A stretch of 64,000 nucleotides of DNA from assembly GCF_001586255.1 (NCBI RefSeq), contig NZ_CP014544.1, positions 62,001-126,000 on the forward strand. The letters are read 5' to 3'. Of this stretch, positions 61,792 to 64,000 are shown one piece after another; positions within the stretch are counted from its first letter, which is position 1, and the number at the start of each line of letters is the position of its first letter. This DNA is from Zhongshania aliphaticivorans. Its GTDB lineage: Bacteria; Pseudomonadota; Gammaproteobacteria; Pseudomonadales; Spongiibacteraceae. A program made the position numbers and the translations under genes. The notes beneath the pieces were generated by a model, which had not been told where the DNA came from, ran no database searches, and was given only the letters and a program-made list of their open reading frames with translations.

Positions 61792-64000
61792 ATGGCCAGT
61801 GTACTCAGCGTTTTCGCATTTATTTTATTAGTGTTAGTTGTCTTTTATCGGCGTGTGTCAGCACACAGTGGTGCAGTAGTCATAGCCTTGGGGTGGCTAC
61901 TGTTAGGCTTGAGTAGCCCGATATTTCTGCACCCCCTGAGTCTTTTAATACTCTTTGCTGTCTTAGCCGTGCTGTTGTTTAAGCCACTGCGGGTACGAGT
62001 TTTATCTGCCCCAGCGATGGCCGCACTCAAAAAAATGATGCCTCCCATGAGCGACACCGAGCGTGAAGCGCTGGATGCCGGCACCACGTGGTGGGAGAAA
62101 GAGCTCTTTTCTGGCCGACCTGATTGGGCTGTGTTTGAAGACATTGAACTGTCTGAACTCAGCGCTGAAGAGCAGGCTTTTATCGACGGCGAAACTGAGG
62201 CCCTGTGCGCCATGCTGTCGGACTGGAAAATTCATCACGAGACCAAAGATTTGCCCCCAGAGGTTTGGCAATTCATTAAAGACAAAGGCTTTTTGGGGCT
62301 GATTATTCCCCCTGCTTACGGTGGCTTAGGCTTTAGTCCTTATGCCCAAAGCCGGGTGGTAAGTAAAATTGCGAGTCGCTCAACCGTGGCGGCGGTGACT
62401 GTAATGGTGCCCAATTCGTTGGGGCCGGGTGAATTACTGCTGAAATACGGCAGTGAGGAACAAAAAGATTTTTGGTTGCCGCGCTTAGCCAAGGGTGAAG
62501 AATTACCTTGTTTTGGCCTTACCAGCCCTGAAGCCGGTTCGGACGCCGGTGCTATTCCCGATACCGGCGTAGTCTGCGAACAAGATTACGAAGGCAAGCG
62601 GGTGCTCGGCGTTAAATTAAACTTCTCTAAACGCTGGATTACCCTCGCGCCGGTTGCCACGGTGGTGGGGCTGGCCTTTAGGCTTAGCGACCCCGACGGA
62701 CTGATCGGCGATGAGGTCGAGCGCGGTATTAGCTGTGCCTTGGTGCCCGCGACCTTGCCGGGGGTGGAAATTGGTCGGCGTCATAATCCTGGCTCAGCCT
62801 TTATGAATGGCCCAATTACCGGTGTCGATGTGTTTATTCCCATGGACATGCTGATTGGTGGCCAAGAATACATTGGTCAAGGCTGGCGGATGTTGGTGGA
62901 ATGTTTGGGCGCTGGCCGTGGGGTGTCGCTGCCAGCGCTGTCGACGGCAGGCGGTGAAATGGGCTATCTGCTGGTGGGCGCCTTTGCCCGTATCCGTCGC
63001 CAGTTTGGAATTTCTGTTGGTAAGTTTGAAGGGGTGCAAGAGGCCAGCGCCGAGATTGCGGCGTCGGCGTATATGCTTGAGGCCTATCGCGCCCTCGTTA
63101 CCCGCGCGCTAGACGATGGCGCCCCGTCGGTGTTGACCGCCATGGCAAAATACCACGCCACTGAAAAGCTGCGGGGCGTCGTTAATCACAGCATGGATAT
63201 TCTTGGTGGTCGCGGTATTCAAATGGGGCCGCGCAATTTTATGGCCTTGGTCTACCAAACTGTGCCAATTGCCATCACGGTTGAAGGCGCGAATATTCTG
63301 ACGCGGTCCATGATTATCTTTGGTCAGGGCGCAATGCGCTGTCACCCCTATTTAGCCGATGAATTAGCGGCGCTCAGTGATGAGTCTGCAGACGCCTTGC
63401 CGCGTTTTGATGCTTTGTTAATGGGCCATCTTGGCCACACTGCCGAGGTGTTTAGTCGCGGGATTTTACAGGGTCTTAGCGGTGGCTTTTTGGGCAAACC
63501 CAAATGCGGTAATAGCGAATTGTCGGCACGCTGGTATCGTCATATCAATCGCTACAGCGCCGTATTTGCGGCGAGCGCGGATATTGCGCTACTGACCTTG
63601 GGTGGCGATTTGAAACGCCGCGAATTATTGTCGGCGCGTTTGGGTGATGTGCACAGCCAGTTGGTGATTGCCTGTGCGTTGCTTAAGTTTCACGACGCCC
63701 AAACTCCAGATGAAGCTAATGAGCTACACGCAGAATATGCCTTAAAGCAGTGCTTTATTGCAATGAACACGGCCTTGGCGGCGTTTTATCGCAATCTGCC
63801 TATTAGAGGCTTGGGTGCAATATTAAAGGCGGTGTTTTTCCCTTGGGGGCTGCCGCAGTGGACGCCGTCAGACGACGAGATTCGTGCGCTGGGTGAGTTA
63901 ATTATGCAGCCGAGTTCGGTGCGCAATTTATTGGCGGACAAGGTTTATATCAGTGCTGATCCGCACGATGCCCAGGGCCGAATTCATTACACTTACCAGC
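61792..64000 (+). CDS. fadE: FadE-type acyl-CoA dehydrogenase, 3' truncated by window
   Basis: 736 residues are visible, and the frame runs past the window end. Two N-terminal membrane segments (SVLSVFAFILLVLVVFYRR and LLILFAVLAVLLF), a linker, then an acyl-CoA dehydrogenase core: KFEGVQEASAEIAAS, LDNxx-type region, CFGLTSPEAGSDAGAIP (FAD binding) and MDILGGRGIQMGP. E. coli FadE is about 814 residues, so little is missing. It carries out the first step of fatty-acid beta-oxidation. GGAG lies 9 bases before the ATG. Confidence 0.92.
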   Translation, partial: MASVLSVFAFILLVLVVFYRRVSAHSGAVVIALGWLLLGLSSPIFLHPLSLLILFAVLAVLLFKPLRVRVLSAPAMAALKKMMPPMSDTEREALDAGTTWWEKELFSGRPDWAVFEDIELSELSAEEQAFIDGETEALCAMLSDWKIHHETKDLPPEVWQFIKDKGFLGLIIPPAYGGLGFSPYAQSRVVSKIASRSTVAAVTVMVPNSLGPGELLLKYGSEEQKDFWLPRLAKGEELPCFGLTSPEAGSDAGAIPDTGVVCEQDYEGKRVLGVKLNFSKRWITLAPVATVVGLAFRLSDPDGLIGDEVERGISCALVPATLPGVEIGRRHNPGSAFMNGPITGVDVFIPMDMLIGGQEYIGQGWRMLVECLGAGRGVSLPALSTAGGEMGYLLVGAFARIRRQFGISVGKFEGVQEASAEIAASAYMLEAYRALVTRALDDGAPSVLTAMAKYHATEKLRGVVNHSMDILGGRGIQMGPRNFMALVYQTVPIAITVEGANILTRSMIIFGQGAMRCHPYLADELAALSDESADALPRFDALLMGHLGHTAEVFSRGILQGLSGGFLGKPKCGNSELSARWYRHINRYSAVFAASADIALLTLGGDLKRRELLSARLGDVHSQLVIACALLKFHDAQTPDEANELHAEYALKQCFIAMNTALAAFYRNLPIRGLGAILKAVFFPWGLPQWTPSDDEIRALGELIMQPSSVRNLLADKVYISADPHDAQGRIHYTYQ

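Noticed and set aside
1-64000. tRNA, rRNA, CRISPR array, integrase or transposase
   Set aside because: None was recognised on either strand by reading; no direct-repeat/spacer pattern and no cloverleaf sequence were found.

Overview
This 64 kb window is a piece of chromosome from a Gram-negative gammaproteobacterium, most likely a marine, lipid- and aromatic-degrading member of the Spongiibacteraceae/Cellvibrionales type. That placement is inferred from several signs: TonB-dependent receptors, the order yrfG-hslR-hslO-pckA shared with E. coli, the PA2778/PA2779 pair and PhaD-type regulator known from Pseudomonas, polyhydroxyalkanoate phasins, an AddAB-like nuclease pair, and many oxygenases and lipid genes. 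Coding density is high, on both strands, at roughly 50% GC. No rRNA, tRNA, CRISPR array, prophage or insertion sequence was recognised.

Layout. 1-4.6 kb: the end of a TonB-dependent receptor translationally coupled to a PepSY membrane protein (iron uptake), then a thioesterase, a MipA-type outer-membrane protein, a flavoprotein and DUF2164. 4.6-8.1 kb (minus): a cytochrome P450 and a RoxA/MauG-like diheme cytochrome c, followed by about 670 bp without a gene. 8.8-15.5 kb: an AddB-like/AddA-like recombination nuclease-helicase pair and a lipoprotein. 15.5-19.3 kb (minus): LrgB-LrgA-DsbB, then AcpH-GshA. 19.4-23.2 kb: Dyp peroxidase, a repeat-containing spacer, a PQQ alcohol dehydrogenase with a cytochrome c domain, and a tiny acidic lipoprotein. 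23.2-27.6 kb: an LRR-protein kinase, a three-gene module of small membrane proteins (DUF202, Pmp3/YqaE, DUF4112), TrkH and DUF502. 27.7-31.6 kb (minus): VWA/MoxR pair, DUF985 cupin and MoaA. 31.7-38.8 kb: a secreted protein made of three repeats, a KshA-like Rieske oxygenase, MurI-peroxiredoxin, Hsp20, CobS, a glycine-zipper protein and the PA2779/PA2778 pair.

38.8-45.5 kb: Tex, a PhaD-like TetR regulator, two phasins, an alpha/beta hydrolase and a methyltransferase. 45.6-49.4 kb (minus): pckA, hslO, hslR, yrfG. 49.4-50.6 kb (minus): four tiny paralogous genes in a row (55-63 codons) sharing a WWLxVxYAE core, the most unusual locus here. 50.8-52.7 kb: a TetR regulator divergent from an orphan KAS III enzyme. 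52.8-58.1 kb: a bidirectional lipid-modification cluster (CFA-synthase-like methyltransferase, DUF1365, FAD amine-oxidase-like enzyme / MFS carrier, chalcone-isomerase-like protein), with a sequence between the two arms resembling an ECF sigma-E (ChrR-type) promoter. 58.2-64 kb: a large TonB-dependent receptor, a small MscS channel with an apparently non-ATG start, and a FadE-type acyl-CoA dehydrogenase cut off by the window end.

Taken together, the genes suggest an aerobic heterotroph that takes up hydrophobic or chelated substrates through TonB receptors, oxidises alcohols, sterol-like compounds or fatty acids, stores carbon as PHA, remodels membrane lipids under oxidative or light stress, and makes glucose from these substrates through PEP carboxykinase. 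Functional calls rest on motif and family recognition from the translated sequence; no database search was run.
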